Shown piece after piece: positions 1 to 12,046 of a DNA stretch of 64,000 nt. Source of the DNA: Nectonema munidae. Taxonomy: Eukaryota > Nematomorpha > Nectonematoida > Nectonematidae. The stretch spans positions 62,001-126,000 of the forward strand of contig JAUIRK010000873.1 of assembly GCA_030549495.1 (NCBI GenBank), read 5' to 3'. The notes under the pieces were generated by a model that searched no databases, was not told the DNA's origin, and saw nothing but the letters and a program-made list of their open reading frames with translations. Numbering within the stretch: the first letter of the stretch is position 1; every line of letters begins with the position of its first letter. A program made the translations under genes and the position numbers.

Positions 1-50
1 AGGAAAAGTCACAAAATTTGAAGGGATATGATTCAGCCAATTTTCTACAA

Positions 51-111
51 TTAATTTTTTAGTGAAGGGGGGGGGGGGGGCGTTTTACGCCCCCAGCACT
101 AATAGGGTTAA
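51..111 (-). repeat. TTAA-bounded mini-element, copy 1
   Basis: A 61-bp segment with TTAA at both ends. Read on the minus strand it starts TTAACCCTATTAGTG and ends CACTAAAAAATTAA, with a G/C tract in the middle that includes the self-complementary stretch GGGCGTTTTACGCCC. A second member with the same start and the same CACTAAA end lies at 12840-12897. TTAA ends are the mark of piggyBac-type insertion, so this is inferred to be a very small piggyBac-mobilised MITE. Confidence 0.55.
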
Positions 112-459
112 GATTGAGCTCCTTGTTTTTAGAGAGTTCTAGAATTACTATTTGTGTCGATGTGGTCAGCGGTGGCGTAACCCGAAGGCAGAGAGGCGCC
201 CACGGAGGGAGAGAAAGATGTACCTACGGGAATAAAGGACGGTTGAGGTGGCACTGCCGCCGGGGGGGGGGGGGGGCGAACATCCAAGATGCAACCTGGA
301 ACGGGAAGGGCAAAGGAAGCGCAGTCATTAAATAGCTAGGAGGAGAGACCAGCGCGGAGAGAGTGCTGGAGGGAGAATGACTGGCTCTGGTAATGGAGCT
401 GGGGCCATTCTGCCCTCCAAATTTTCAAAACGCAGCTCCATGCGTGCAAGCTGCGAGGA
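112..459. other. GC-rich stretch with poly-G tract, no gene seen
   Basis: GC content is well above the window average, with a 14-G run near 262 and purine-rich GAGAG blocks. Short open frames here look random. The stretch adjoins the retroelement remnant and may be its non-coding end, but I see no repeat proving that. Confidence 0.4.
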
Positions 460-2110
460 GATATTCATGAGAGTTGAATTGAAGTTAGGAAGGATAGGCT
501 ACCACAGTATGGATAGTATGTGTGGAGGAAGAGAGAGTAAGGGCAGGCGTTGAAACATTTGTCATATAATTTTACAGTAACTTGAAAAACGAGAGAAATA
601 TAATGAAGAGTCTGCCTGTGCCCGCCCTTATAACTCACAACGTGGGCGGAAGCCGGGCGCGATCTTCCATTGGCTGGGCAGTTAGCACCAAAACTGTGCG
701 CGAAACCTGAGCGTTGTCTTTTTATTCCAGGAAATGGGCTTTGCGCGTGGCGATCTGATCGGTGCCAGAAAGGCGGTTGAGAGTCCCTATCTTCTGGCAG
801 GCTTGCCTCGCGAGAATCTCGCAAGGTTCTTTTTCGTCTTTTCCATAAAAACATCCATGTTTCCAAGACGAAGTTGAGCCATTGTTTGGAATCTAAATAG
901 ATGGTGCAGTCCCAAATTTCCATCTTGTGCTCCTTGTTTATGGTACGGATCCTGGACGGTTCGTTCGCTTCGTTATCTTCTGATTTTAGGTTATCCAGGT
1001 TTGTTCTGAATGTGTCCGTCCATTTGCTTGTTGATTCCAATCATAGGAGCAGCATGGCTTGTCGAGGGGACTTGCTACCCAATTTTCTGACGCATCCAAT
1101 GGCTGCTATAGAGTCTGAGATGATCTTCCTAGCTGGCCAATGGTAGTGTGCTATGAGGATGGCGAGAAGCTCCATGTCTGTGATGTGCCATGATTGTCCA
1201 TTTCTTGCCATTTGTCACAATTCGTAGTCCTGTGAGACAGGCATCTACGTGAACCACGTTTTTTGCCGTTGTGAGATCCGCCAGGCTCCAAGGGATTAGG
1301 ATTGTGTCCGTGATGTACGCCACGGCGAGCTGGACCAGCTGATTGCGTTCTTTGACGCTTTCTTAATTGTACAAGGCTGAGATGATACGGAATCTTCCTG
1401 GTAAGGTAGCTGCGTAGAAATTGAGGACCCCCATTACCTTTTGCTTCCAGCCTAGGGGGGGGGGGGGGACTTCTTTCACTTGGTGAGTCACCAGGAATGC
1501 GAAGAGAGCCTTTAGGAGGATTTCTTTTTTATCTTCTGGGACTCCCATCCTCCTAGTGTCGAGCTGGATGCAGGTTCCAAGGAAGCTGATGCATTGGACT
1601 GGGAAAAGCGCTAATTTTTCCTTGTTGATTTGTACCCCGTATTCTTCTTTCAAGAATTGGATGAGAGCTAGGGTGACTTTGCTCGTGGCTTCCTTGCTGG
1701 GACCCAGTATCAGGAAGTCATTGAGGTATAGGATGAAGCGGAATGCGCTTTCCCCTTGGGACTGGAGACGGGCTTGAGTCGGGACATAACTCCTTGGAAC
1801 ACCGCTGGGCTGAAACACGCTCCCATAGGGAGACAAGTAAATTGCCAGTGCCCTTTAGCTGATTTGGTACAAAAATAGCTTCTCTAGGTTGGTTCGATCC
1901 TAATGCCGTAAAAGGCGTCGGATAAATCGAACGAGTTGCCCAGCGCAGCTGAGGGTTGATGTACGGGAGTAGAAACGGGGCTGTTAGCTTATGGCGGGGG
2001 TGGCGAATAATTCTCGCGTAAAGCTGAAATCCCCTACTAGTCTGGTTTTTCCATTCGCCTTTGAAACTAGGAAGTACGGAGACGTAATTCTGGGTTAGGG
2101 GGTTTAAATG
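460..2110 (-). mobile_element. DIRS-like retroelement fossil (RT and RNase H remnant)
   Basis: The minus strand carries reverse transcriptase followed by RNase H. Visible RT blocks are a KANGKTRLVGDF finger motif (about 2030), the YLNDFLILGPSKE catalytic box (about 1720) and FLGTCIQLDTRRM (about 1560). Next come a connection segment ending LNFYAATLPGRFR and an RNase H opening HVDACLTGLRIVTNGKKW (about 1240). The box order and the wording after the catalytic box resemble tyrosine-recombinase retroelements (DIRS/Ngaro) more than classical Ty3/gypsy; this is recollection of family patterns, not a search. The element is broken in several places, lacks visible gag, recombinase and terminal repeats, and looks old. 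The GC content is higher than in the flanks. Confidence 0.65.
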
Positions 2111-2339
2111 TCAATTTGGAGAGGCTTGTTGTACTTGCTGGATATATTTTGTAATTTATTTGATATATATGTGCTTGTTACCTTTTGGATTTTAAGCAAC
2201 TTGTAAACAACAGTTTTGTATTTTTAATAAAAAATTTTATTTGAAGTTTTTGATCGCAGTTTTCTTTTTATTAACTAAAATGTAATGATTCATAAAAAAA
2301 AATTAATTTTAATATTAGGCGCTAGCTACTGTGTGTTGT

Positions 2340-2412
2340 ATATTCTAACATAAATCGGTAATCCGGCATCTTTAAAGTCCCAATGTTGCCGGATTAGTGA
2401 GAGTCAACTGTA
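2340..2412. repeat. pogo/Tigger-type terminal repeat, lone end
   Basis: Read on the minus strand from 2410 the sequence starts CAGTTGACTCTCACTAATCC and is followed inward by a second copy of the TAATCCGG core at about 2350. It abuts TA at 2411-2412, the usual pogo target. The CAGT start, the internal repeat of the core and the TA flank fit a pogo/Tigger terminus. No partner end was found nearby, so it is a truncated copy. Confidence 0.5.
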
Positions 2413-3361
2413 CTAGCTAGATACTAGCTAGATAAAGTTTTATTATAAATTCAACAGTCAATGCATTTAAAATATGATGAATAGATTACTAGGGTAACTT
2501 TTAATTTTCACATTCCTTTTTTCTGCAAGAATGTGCCTGATATGCGGATTGCGGAGCTATTTATTTTAGAGAACTACTTTGCTTTTAGTGCCCACTGATT
2601 GCAGCGGTTTTAACAAAAGGTATTTTCTTTGATCCCAGAATTGAGCATAGTATATTTCTCTAGTTGTTCGAAACAAATGAAAGCTTTTAAGTAGAAGTAT
2701 CATTTGTTGTAAATTAACTAATTTTACATTAACATTTTATGATGACTGTACGATAATAATACTAGAAAACTGTCAACCAGACACCAACAAAATCGGTGGC
2801 TAAACTTTTAAACGCCACTATACCTATTGAATATATTTTTTTTGTTCCTATAAACAGGGGTGCCGAGTTATCTAGATATTTTATTGACTTCGACTCCGAA
2901 GTCCAGGTTTTTTTAATGATTCCGACTCTGAATTTTTTTTTATATATTTTGCTTCCAAATTAAAAGACATATCCAATAATTATTTAAGGTTAAACTATGA
3001 TATAGCCATAATTAAATTTTCTCAAGTAATTCATTAATTAACAACAAGTTAAAATATTACGTTTTAAAAAAATACGATGTAGAAAAGTTGATAGAATAAT
3101 TGAAATATTGTTGCAGCTATAGAGATACAAGCTTTCGTAATTGCTTACGTTTTTGTACAAGTAAAACATTTTTCTATCGACTGACATAGTGGTCGTTGAA
3201 AAAAGGTGAAATACAAGAAAAAATTATTCGAAATATTATAGATTACAAAAGCATGTGCTTATGCAATTGCATCAAAAACTTTTTATTGAAATGTATGCTT
3301 TTTCACATAATTTTTGCAAAATAAATAAATACATGTAACAAGATTATATATATATATAGAC
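2413..3361. other. AT-rich intergenic DNA
   Basis: No coding or repeat structure recognised apart from a (TA)n run near 3346-3357 and AT-rich tracts. Confidence 0.5.
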
Positions 3362-4150
3362 CAGTGGCGGATCCAGAAATCGACTATAGGGATATAGTCT
3401 ATATATTGACTATATTCGTTTTGTTTGTTTTTTAAAGTTCAGACGTTGTCATCATCATCTCCGTCAACATTTCTCCATCTTCACCACCACCATCATCATT
3501 TTTCATAGTCAATACTTGTCCATGTTTTCCACATTTTCACATGTTTTTATAAACTAATATCTGTAAGAATTACCTTCCATTACACACACTTTTTTGTAAG
3601 TCGGAAAAACATGAGATTTGTTTAAAAATGAAAGAAAAATATCTCAAAAAACTAGTTTGAAATATATTCATCTAAAACATTTGCAATATTTATGCACAAT
3701 TTTAATATAGTAAAATTATAAAAAATATGTTCTTGTATATAAAATTTACCTAATTGAAAATCGATTTTACATTTGGATTTTTCTCTGCAGGAGAGAAAAT
3801 AGTTTCATTATTTTTCCACACTTTCGATGTCACGATGAATAAAGGCTAGTGCGAGCCCATTAACGATCTTCTCCCTTAGTGGAACGAAGATATGACTTCA
3901 AATATTTGAGTACAGAAAAAGTACGCTCAGCAGTAACCGCGAAAACTGACAGAGTGGCACAGGTGGTTAGAAGGGTGTGAATGTTCGGGTAAAACACTAC
4001 ATCACATATTTTTAAGGCTGAAATGCAGTCGTAACAAAGATCTGGAGTTGATTTGCAAAAAGTTTTTCACGTTTCAAACTCCAGTTCTACTTCTTCCAAG
4101 CAGCAATTTATCGTTTCACAATATTGAGTGTCACAATGTATTTTCTTTGA
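3362..4150 (-). pseudogene. hAT transposase C-terminal remnant with terminal repeat
   Basis: On the minus strand between about 4030 and 3840 the translation contains DVVFYPNIHTLLTTCATLS, then TAERTFSVLKYLKSYLRST and GEDR. This is the C-terminal dimerisation domain of hAT transposases (family pattern: ATLPVxTATAERSFSxLKxIKxYLRS). An in-frame stop follows GEDR where family members continue into a short tail. At 3362 a CAGTGGCGGATCCAG terminus, typical of hAT ends, closes the element on the 3' side. The N-terminal and catalytic parts are absent, so it is a 5'-truncated hAT copy. It sits just upstream of EI24 on the opposite strand. Confidence 0.75.
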
Positions 4151-4746
4151 TGAGTTTTTTTGGACATTTATTTTAGCATACTTTTTCGATGAACTATTAT
4201 ACTAATTTTTCATGGCATCATAAATAATAATTTCGAATTGTTGATGGCTCGGTTTTCATAGCGAATAAAAGCAACACGTGTATTTGACATGGAGGAGAAG
4301 TTGTTTTTTTTTTATCAAATTTAATCAACTTGCTCTGTATTCATTTTGATAAGCATAAGAAATTCTATTGCAGTTAATAAACCTTTAATAATAAATGTTT
4401 AAATTATTTCGAAGTTTTAAATAAAATTGTCAAATTATTCAGAATAAAATTATTTCTTTATCCTGAGTTAAATTCAACACAAATTCGGCTGTTTTTGTTC
4501 AATTGCTTATAAAAGTTTTTTTTTTAATTTTAAGATCTAAAAAATAAAAGTTTTGATTTTGTTCTTTTTTATACCATAGTTATAAATTCTATGAAATGAT
4601 TGCCTGAAAAATTTGTTAGCTTTGACTAAACTGCAAAGATCATCAAGGTCTTTTTTGCTTAATCGCAGTTACACCAATTCATATTTAATTTGATATATTT
4701 TTAAATAATGAATAGTTTTATGTATTTTGTTTATATTTTTTTTCAG
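4151..4746. other. Upstream region of EI24
   Basis: AT-rich, no gene seen. It ends in a pyrimidine-rich TTTTTTTTCAG at 4736-4746, a plausible splice acceptor, so EI24 may have an upstream non-coding or short coding exon in this stretch. I could not identify that exon. Confidence 0.4.
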
Positions 4747-4787
4747 ACATACTTCAATGCAATGACAAACAACGTTGCAAAGAGAAG

Positions 4788-7233
4788 ATGCTTGAAGATG
4801 AAAGCCACAATCTTCCTTCTTGTTTCCTGATGTTTGCCTTTTTATTGCGCAATCTTTTGAGTTTTTTACATGGTGTGGTGGATTCTTTTTCTGGATTTTT
4901 TGTTGTATTATCATTAGTGTGGAAGCTAACTAAGCGCAGCACCAGTAATTTGATAAGGTTTCGAAGAACTAAAAATGGCAAGAATGGAGAAATTGTAGAA
5001 GATCATTTTTCAGAATTTAGTCCTGACGAGTCTATTATTCTATCCTCACAAACTATTTTATTTTTTTTAAACTTTGTTCTTTTTTTTTCTTTCTATTATT
5101 TTTTTGAGCATCTTATCATTCCTTCTATAAATTACATAAGCGATACTTGGATCCTAGACGAAGCACAACATTTCAAAACTCTAAAGAGTATTTTTGCTCA
5201 TATTTTCCTATACATATGGGTTCTTCCTTTGTTTTCGTTAAGTAGGATGATAAACTTCCTTTGTTTTCAAGATATCGCAGATGCCGTTTTCAGAATAAAG
5301 AATAAAAGAGTTGCCAATAATTTTTCCTTTAAGTGCTTGATCTCTGATCTACTCTATACATATGCCTTCCAACTTTTTTATGCCATCGAATGCTTTTTTC
5401 TAAGTGAGTGTTTCGTTAATCTTCATATTGTCTTTTTTAATATATTCGACGTATACTATTTTTATTTTCATCATTTTTGAACTGTCCTCTCATCTGTTCC
5501 TTTACAAATTAAATATTACATAATAAAGAGAAGAATCATAACATGAGAACAGCAAAATAAACAATAGATATATTGGCAACCCTTATCCTTGGCTCATCTT
5601 ATTATGCTTCTGGATGCAATCTGTATCCTTTGAACAAGAATATATAACTATTGATTGCATAGGTATAGCTAATGATTGCAAACACCTGACTAATGTTCGT
5701 TATTAATATGACTATTGAACAAAAACACATTTACTACAAATATTCGTTAATTCAAAAAAATTGTTCGTTACCGATCGCTTCGTGTAGGCGAATGATCTAA
5801 GTTTTCGTTAACGCCATTCCAAATTTGATAACGTCCTAACTAACTTGTAATTAACTAAAAAATTATGAAAACTTTTTAGAGTCGTTTTTTCAACTCGTAT
5901 AATTTAATTGTCCTATCCAAATTTCTTCGGATCAAATGTAAAAGTATTTTTGTTTCATTTTGAGGACATCAGTCCATTAAAACCAACATCAGATTGAGCA
6001 ACACTAAATCTTAATTTTAAATTAGTTGTTTATTTAGTTGGTCGTAAGATGGTTCGGTGAGCCGGATAAGCACTTTAGTTGATTTGTTATTTAGAGTAAA
6101 TTGATTAACTATGTTTAAAATATTGAGATGTTATATTCAAGATGTCTGTAGATGTGCTACATAAAATTCCTAACATAACAAGAATGAGTGATTAGAAGAA
6201 AATTTAGAATAAAGTTCTTGCATTATTCAAAAAAATATAAAAATTGTACATACAGTTTCTTTCTAACAATGAAATTATCTTTCAAATATTTTTCCTAAAA
6301 ACCTTGACACACAATTTTTAAACGGGTTTGCATATTTTTTGTGTGAAAGTAAGGCCTATATTTTAAAGATGAATTTACCTCACACAGTCTTTCTGAGATA
6401 TAAAAAACTGGGCTAAGAAAATTATAGAAATATGAGTCTAAAAAAACTAGAAAATGTTTTTGTAAAATCTAAATTATTGCAGTTAGCACAAAATTAGACT
6501 TTAAAAATATACAATATTTCAATCAATTCTTAAAATGCATATACTTTTTTCTACATCTAAATGATTCCAATAGAAATAATTGAAAAAAATGAAACTGTTC
6601 TTATGAATAACATAAGATTCTTGTATGCCTTGTTGAGGATTATATTCACAAAGTAGTTTACAAGATCTTTTTGTGGTATTTTTCTATATATTTTTTTTTA
6701 CACTTTATGCATTATGAATGTTTTGCAAGCAAAAATTTTTTGGAAAAGACATTCGTTCTATTTATCTATTATAAAATGCATATAATTCGGTGTTATCTAT
6801 TCCAATATCGTAAGAAAGAATTTTTCCATATTCAGACTCTAATTTAACCCGTTTTAATTATTTGACAGGAGCTTTGCCATATGGAAATTATATAGTTACG
6901 TTTCGCACTCCACTTTTTTACACACTCTACGCCTTTGATTATAAATGGTTCTGCATGGGAATTCGCCTTCACGACAGATTGCACATCCTCTCGAAACAAA
7001 CGGCATACTTCTATGGATTCGGTCTCTGCTTCACCCTCTTCATCTCCAACTCGTCCTTCATCGTCACCGGCTTCTTATTCGGAGCTCTTTTCTCCCTTCT
7101 GATCATCAGTGCGCACAAGGCAACCATCCTGTATCCTAAGAAAATGTGCAAACTCTCTCCTTTCACTGCCTTCTTCTTCTCCTATACCCTTTCTTCTTCC
7201 ATGATAAATTTTATGATCAAGCTTTTCTTATGA
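4788..7233 (+). CDS. EI24: EI24 autophagy-associated ER membrane protein
   Basis: Two exons, 4788-5403 and 6869-7233, joined across a 1.46-kb intron. The donor (A|GTGAGT) leaves one base and the acceptor (TTTGACAG|GA) supplies two, so the frame closes to give a 326-residue protein; human EI24 is about 340 residues. Diagnostic matches are WVLPLFSLSRMINFLCFQDI (human: [24 protein letters not shown]), the LYAFDYKWFCMGIRLHDRL block and FYGFGLCFTLF. EI24/PIG8 is a multi-pass ER membrane protein linked to p53-induced death and autophagy; several hydrophobic segments are visible. The start at 4788 is the first ATG in the exon, but the frame is open upstream to the acceptor-like site at 4746, so a few extra N-terminal residues from another exon are possible. 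The C-terminus is shorter than in vertebrates. Confidence 0.9.
5667..5735 (+). repeat. 69-bp direct repeat, copy A (in EI24 intron)
   Basis: Identical over 69 bp to 12047-12115, beginning AGCTAATGATTGCAAACACC and ending CACATTTACT. It lies in the EI24 intron. No terminal repeats or target duplication frame it, so it looks like a recent templated insertion or segmental copy rather than a named transposon. Confidence 0.8.
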
Positions 7234-7364
7234 TATCACATTTATTTTCAAAATATCATCACATTTCTTCTCCCATGTTTTCCATTATAGCATTAATCTC
7301 CGTTTAAATGTGAACCCGCTTTTATACGTTTTTTCAATATTTCCCAAAGTTTTATTTAATATAT

Positions 7365-7374
7365 AATAAATAAA
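7365..7374 (+). terminator. EI24 polyadenylation signals
   Basis: Two overlapping AATAAA hexamers (7365-7370, 7369-7374) about 135 bp after the EI24 stop codon, followed by a T-rich stretch. Confidence 0.6.
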
Positions 7375-8341
7375 CTCTTTTGTATTATCGTGAGAAAAAA
7401 GCTGAACACCAATGTTACAAAGTAAGAGATACATACGAATGTGTATAGGATGCCGATTCTACTCAAGCTCCCTATCCTTGACGAATAGTTGCTTGCTTTA
7501 ATTGCCATTGTATTGAATACATTTTATTTTAGATATAGCTATAGGCTTATTTTTAACAAAGTGCCTTCTCCCTATTGGGGAATATATTGCCTCAGCTGAA
7601 AATGAAAAGCTTATCTCATCTTTTTACTTAAATTTATTTTACTAAAATAAAGATAGCATTGATGATTGTATTGCGGGGACGTTCTTCATCAAACAAAAGT
7701 TTGAAGGAAAGCAAAATACTGTCAACTATTCTAGGCGATCTTCGTATAAAACTAAAAGATCAAATAAAATGACTATCTCTGAATGAGAAGGTGCTATAAA
7801 TTTGAATTCGCTAATAACAGGTTTCCTTGTTTAAATTATATTTAGCAAGTATATTCATGGCACATATATCCTAACTTGCGCATTCTATTACCTTAATTTA
7901 ACTCTTGTAGTTACTGTAATCAATAGGGATAATTCTTTTAAGCTTCTGGGAAAATTTTCTTATATATTTATGTGTTATCTAAAAAATTTGTCCCCTGAAA
8001 ATTTGTGTGACCTTGTTCAAATTTATGACTACTTTTTACACCCTCTGATCAACATCCTTACAATTAAAAAAACGTGATTTTCAAGCTAAAATTTTAAATG
8101 GACCTTCTGACTGCATTAAAATTTTTCTTTTTGAGTATTTGTTTATGCAATTTTAAAATATTTCCCAATAAAAATTGTCCACCTGAATTCCATTTTGGCG
8201 CAGAAGTAGGCTATTCGCCTACGGATGAGAAACGCTGGTCTAACTATATGCAAGTTCAGTAAAGTATAAGTTGTAGGAAATGATGATGTGATTATAAGAC
8301 AGGGATGGCAAACTGTCTGCCACATGTAGCATGTCAATTAA
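7375..8341. other. Intergenic DNA downstream of EI24
   Basis: AT-rich; no gene or repeat recognised. Confidence 0.5.
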
Positions 8342-8408
8342 ATGATCAAGCTTTTTTTTATGATATCACATTTATTTTCAAAATATTATCACATTTCTTT
8401 TCCCATGT
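8342..8408 (+). repeat. Duplicated 3' end of EI24
   Basis: This 67-bp stretch repeats 7213-7278, the last six codons of EI24, its stop region and the start of the 3' UTR, with a few substitutions and one T-run length change. It lies 1.13 kb downstream of the original, in the same direction, and stops where a SINE begins. Confidence 0.8.
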
Positions 8409-8416
8409 ATTTGATT

Positions 8417-8520
8417 TGGGGGCGTGAGTAAGATTGGTTAGATATTGTGTTCGATCCCGTATCAGACATACTTTCCTCATAGTTCTATACAAGCGGCGCA
8501 ATTATGCCTTCTCGATGAAA
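8417..8520 (+). mobile_element. tRNA-derived SINE, copy 1 (internally shortened)
   Basis: Member of a family with copies at 21738, 47412 and 60921. An A-box-like TGAGTAAGATTGGTTAGA is followed by a B box GTTCGATCCCG. A shared tail, AAGCGGCGCAATTATGCC then TTCTCGATGAAA, follows. About 23 bp between the A and B boxes, present in the other copies, are missing here. Confidence 0.75.
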
Positions 8521-8914
8521 CCTTTAGCATGTGAAGTTTTTTATGGGTTCCATTTTAAATTTAATTTAAATGTATTTTTCGCAAGGTTTTCAAACCTTCA
8601 ACCAATCAAAGTTTTGTGAATTTTTTTGTTTGCTATGCTTTTAAAATTTTCTTTTAAACGGATTTCATTGTGGCCTGCTAAACCTTATGCTGACTTCAAT
8701 GCACTCCGCACTTCAAAATTATTGCCCACATTGGTAAAAAAGAAAAACTTGCCATGATCAGTTAGCATAATTCACCAGCCAATTTTATGTTCATTTTTCT
8801 AGTTTTACTATGATAAGTATCATATTTTACCATTTAAGAGGAAGTAAAACTGAAAATTCCTCAACAAACCTTTAGTCTGATTTACTTTTTGTCAATGGTA
8901 TTTCAAATGTGCCA
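8521..8914. other. Intergenic DNA
   Basis: AT-rich; nothing recognised. Confidence 0.4.
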
Positions 8915-9290
8915 TGTCAAAACGCCCAGAACCAAAATGTCCGAAACCAAATCGCCCGAAAACCAAAATGCTCAAAACCAAAACCCGAAAAACAAGAATA
9001 CAATCATAAATTAGAAAATATGAAATTTTCAAAAAAAAGAAAAGATTAAAAGTTTTTCTAGACCACTGTTTAAAATTTTTGTTTTTAAAGTTTTTTCCAA
9101 ATTTTATATAAATTTGTTAGAACTTACACATAAGTAAAAATGGTCTTTCTCTTATTTTTAGGCTTAGATTTGACTAGCACACAATCTTACTTAGTGAAAA
9201 AATAGGGGCTATTATTAAGCTACCTAGGGAAAGATGTATGGTCAAAACATCCGAAAACCAAAACGTCTGAAAACCGAAACATCGAACTAG
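8915..9290. repeat. Degenerate AACCAAAATGTCCGAA repeats, MULE-end type
   Basis: Two blocks (8923-8998 and 9239-9290) are built of 15-18 bp units of the form AACCAAAATGTCCGAA. Each block opens with GTCAAAAC. The same unit and the same GGT...GTCAAAAC opening form the inverted ends of the element at 20891-21576, which has a 9-bp target duplication. These are therefore probably eroded ends of MULE-like elements. Confidence 0.5.
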
Positions 9291-9718
9291 TAATTTTTAA
9301 TATTTTGAAAAATTAAATTTCTTTGTTGTTTTTTATGCTTACATATAATTTTCAAATTTTTTTTTATTCAAAAAAGTTGACAAAACTGACGGTAATCGCT
9401 TTAAAAAATAAATATAAACTGCTTTATTCATTTCATTTATTTTTTGTGTAAATATATGAGAGGTGCCATATCATATCATACGTTTTTTTTGGTGCCAGGC
9501 ATAGAGAAGGCGCGAAACCTTGAATTTTATTTTATCAACATGTCACTATCTCTATTCGATTACTTACAACTCAAAAAAATGAAGCCTATTAGAGCTGGGA
9601 ACTACAAATTAAACTTTGTAGATAATTTAGGGTCGTCTTTTTAATGCTTTGTGAACATGAAAAGGCAGTTTAAAACATACTTGTACATGGGAAGCAGATT
9701 TAGTACAAGACGTCCTCG
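9291..9718. other. AT-rich DNA before the Tigger remnant
   Basis: No motif recognised. Open frames here may be eroded upstream transposase. Confidence 0.3.
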
Positions 9719-10224
9719 GTGAAAATTCATCAATCCCGGAGGCTTTTACACATAGAAGATAATTGGCTTGGTGAGAGTGAATGTTCTATAAAAAATCTTA
9801 CTGGAGCTCTAACCTCTGCAATCGATCTTAAAAAGTTTGCACTTAAAAGAGGAATGTTACAAAGCTATGATCTTGCACGAAAACTGGAAAAAGACATTGA
9901 GCAAGTAATGGTTTTAGGACAGCTAGCAAAAAAGCAAACATTAATTGATACCTACTTTATCAAAAAGTAAAATTAGTACCTGTTTTTTGCAAAATAAAAA
10001 TAACTTTATAGATTTTACTTTTTTTATTTCTCTGTGACATTTTAAGTTTATTTTTCAATTTTTTTCCTATGTAATAATTTAAAATATATAAATGTTTTTG
10101 ATTGATTATAACAGTTATACTTTTACTCTCAAATAACATAACTACTCCTCTAATGAGGCCAATCTTAAATAACGGTCAAAAGACATGATACCTATGGTGA
10201 CCTCATTAGAGGAGTTCTACTGTA
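9719..10224 (+). pseudogene. Tigger/pogo transposase C-terminus and terminal repeat
   Basis: An 83-residue frame (9719-9970) ends with a coiled region and then KKQTLIDTYFIKK. Tigger-type DDE transposases end in just this way (QTKITDYF-like). The octet QTLIDTYF matches the PCNA-interacting PIP-box pattern QxxI/LxxFF/YF. About 230 bp further on, 10201-10222 read on the minus strand gives CAGTAGAACTCCTCTAATGA, a pogo-type terminus, followed by TA. A near-inverse copy of the terminal core lies at 10140-10158, giving a small fold-back. The N-terminal DNA-binding and catalytic parts are not recognisable upstream. Confidence 0.6.
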
Positions 10225-10642
10225 ATCTGTTTTTATACTAAATGGAAGATGCTGGTTTCATTTTTAGACTTAGCTTTGGCATTTATGGTTTTAAAATATC
10301 TGAAAGCTTCAATCAGATTTGCGGTTTACTTCTAGATACTGTCTTCAATAAAAAAATGGTTTTTATACCAAATTGACTATTCTTATTTTACTTCTGTACT
10401 CCATTTTGGCTAATACGGTTAATAAATATTTGGAAGGGACAATTGAATTAGTAATGCATGCCTGAAAATCAGTTCTGTAAAATTTTTTCAATAAATCGTT
10501 GTATATTAGGTATATAGTAAAAATATACTTTTTTTTTTGTATATTTTGGCTTATAATACTTTCTTCAATCATCTTGAGTATGAAATATTTTTTAAAAAAA
10601 AAACAAAACGTATTATAAAAACTTTTGAAGATTAGTATGAGG
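10225..10642. other. AT-rich DNA, nothing recognised
   Basis: No gene or repeat recognised. Confidence 0.4.
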
Positions 10643-10650
10643 TAAGGAAG

Positions 10651-10984
10651 CAGGCCCGTTCAACTTTTCAATTGGGAGGGCTGGAAAAAATTTTTGCGGG
10701 GGGGGGGGGGGGGCAAAATATTTTCACAAATTTTTTTTTGATACTTATGGGTTATCCCTCCCTCATTCAAATTTTTTTTTAGTAAATTACTGAAAAAAAA
10801 TTTTAAAGTGGGAGGGAGATAACTAATAAGTACCAAATTTTTATATATAGTCTAAAAATAAACCATTTTTTGAACCCTTTATTGATATCGAAATATATTA
10901 GGTTGGGGGGGGGGCTATGAATCTGAGTTGGGGAGGGGGGGGGGGGCTTAGCCCTCACCCATGCCCTCGCTGGCTACGGGCCTG
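10651..10984. mobile_element. hAT-type MITE with perfect 8-bp target duplication
   Basis: A 334-bp element starting CAGGCCCG and ending CGGGCCTG, flanked by the identical octet TAAGGAAG at 10643-10650 and 10985-10992. The right end read inward is CAGGCCCGTAGCCAGCGAGG. It contains three long G runs and no coding capacity. An 8-bp duplication with CAG...CTG ends is the hAT signature. Confidence 0.9.
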
Positions 10985-10992
10985 TAAGGAAG

Positions 10993-12046
10993 CAACCTGA
11001 AAACTAATTGAAAAGAGAATCAAAATAAATAAATAAAAAAAATATGTATCTTCACTAAATGGAAGCAATACCATGTTCTAATGAACTAGGAAGTAATGTA
11101 ATGATATAATATCGGATGCTTCAAAACAGATTTTGATCGTGAAAAAAAAGTTGCTGTTTTGGAAATTAAAATTTTTTAAATTTATAGCTATCATCTAGGA
11201 TTACAAATATCATTTAACTAAGAATGGTAGGAAATCTGAAAATTTAGAATAGGTCAGAGTTTACAAAAATGGCACATATGCCAATATGCGAGGATTTAGT
11301 CACTATCAAGATATTTTTTAATTAAATGATACTGATAAAAAAGCCTAAGATCATCAAGAAGATTCTTTAACCAGAATGCTTTGAGAGAGGAAAAAATCTG
11401 TTCAAAATAAATCCTTAAAAAAGTTTTTTCAAGCACACATTGAAAAAAAAATTTCTAATGAATAAAGAGCTACTAAGAAAGGATCATCATAGAATGAATA
11501 GCAAAATTATATACTGTAAAGTATAGAAGATATGACATAGAGATTACGAGCCGATAACGTATTTGTAGCCAAAAAAATGGAGGTCTTATCGAGATACCCA
11601 ATTTATTGACAAATGATATATTTTGAGTGAATAAAACACCTAAAGTCGGTTTATTAAATAAAAGAAAATAAATACCAGAGAAATACTGCAAGTAGAATTT
11701 ATTTTGAAGTTTATATATTTGACATTGATTTACAGGTTTAATCGATTTTTTTGACAAATTTTATTGATTTCATAAAAAATGAAGATCCCCATAAACTCTA
11801 CATACTTGAAAATGGGTATATATGTATAAAAAACTTTTTATAAAAATAAAAATTTTAATTTTGACATGGGCTGTATGTCATATTTAAATTATTTTTATCA
11901 GGTTTGACTGTTTTTCATAAAAAAAAAAAGAAGGAATATCACAAGTAAAACAGCATACTTGAAAATCATCATTGAATTCACCATACTTGAAAATAGGTAT
12001 ATATGTGTAAAATACTTTATATAATTACTTAGATAACCTTAGCTAC
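10993..12046. other. AT-rich intergenic DNA
   Basis: No gene recognised. Confidence 0.4.
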
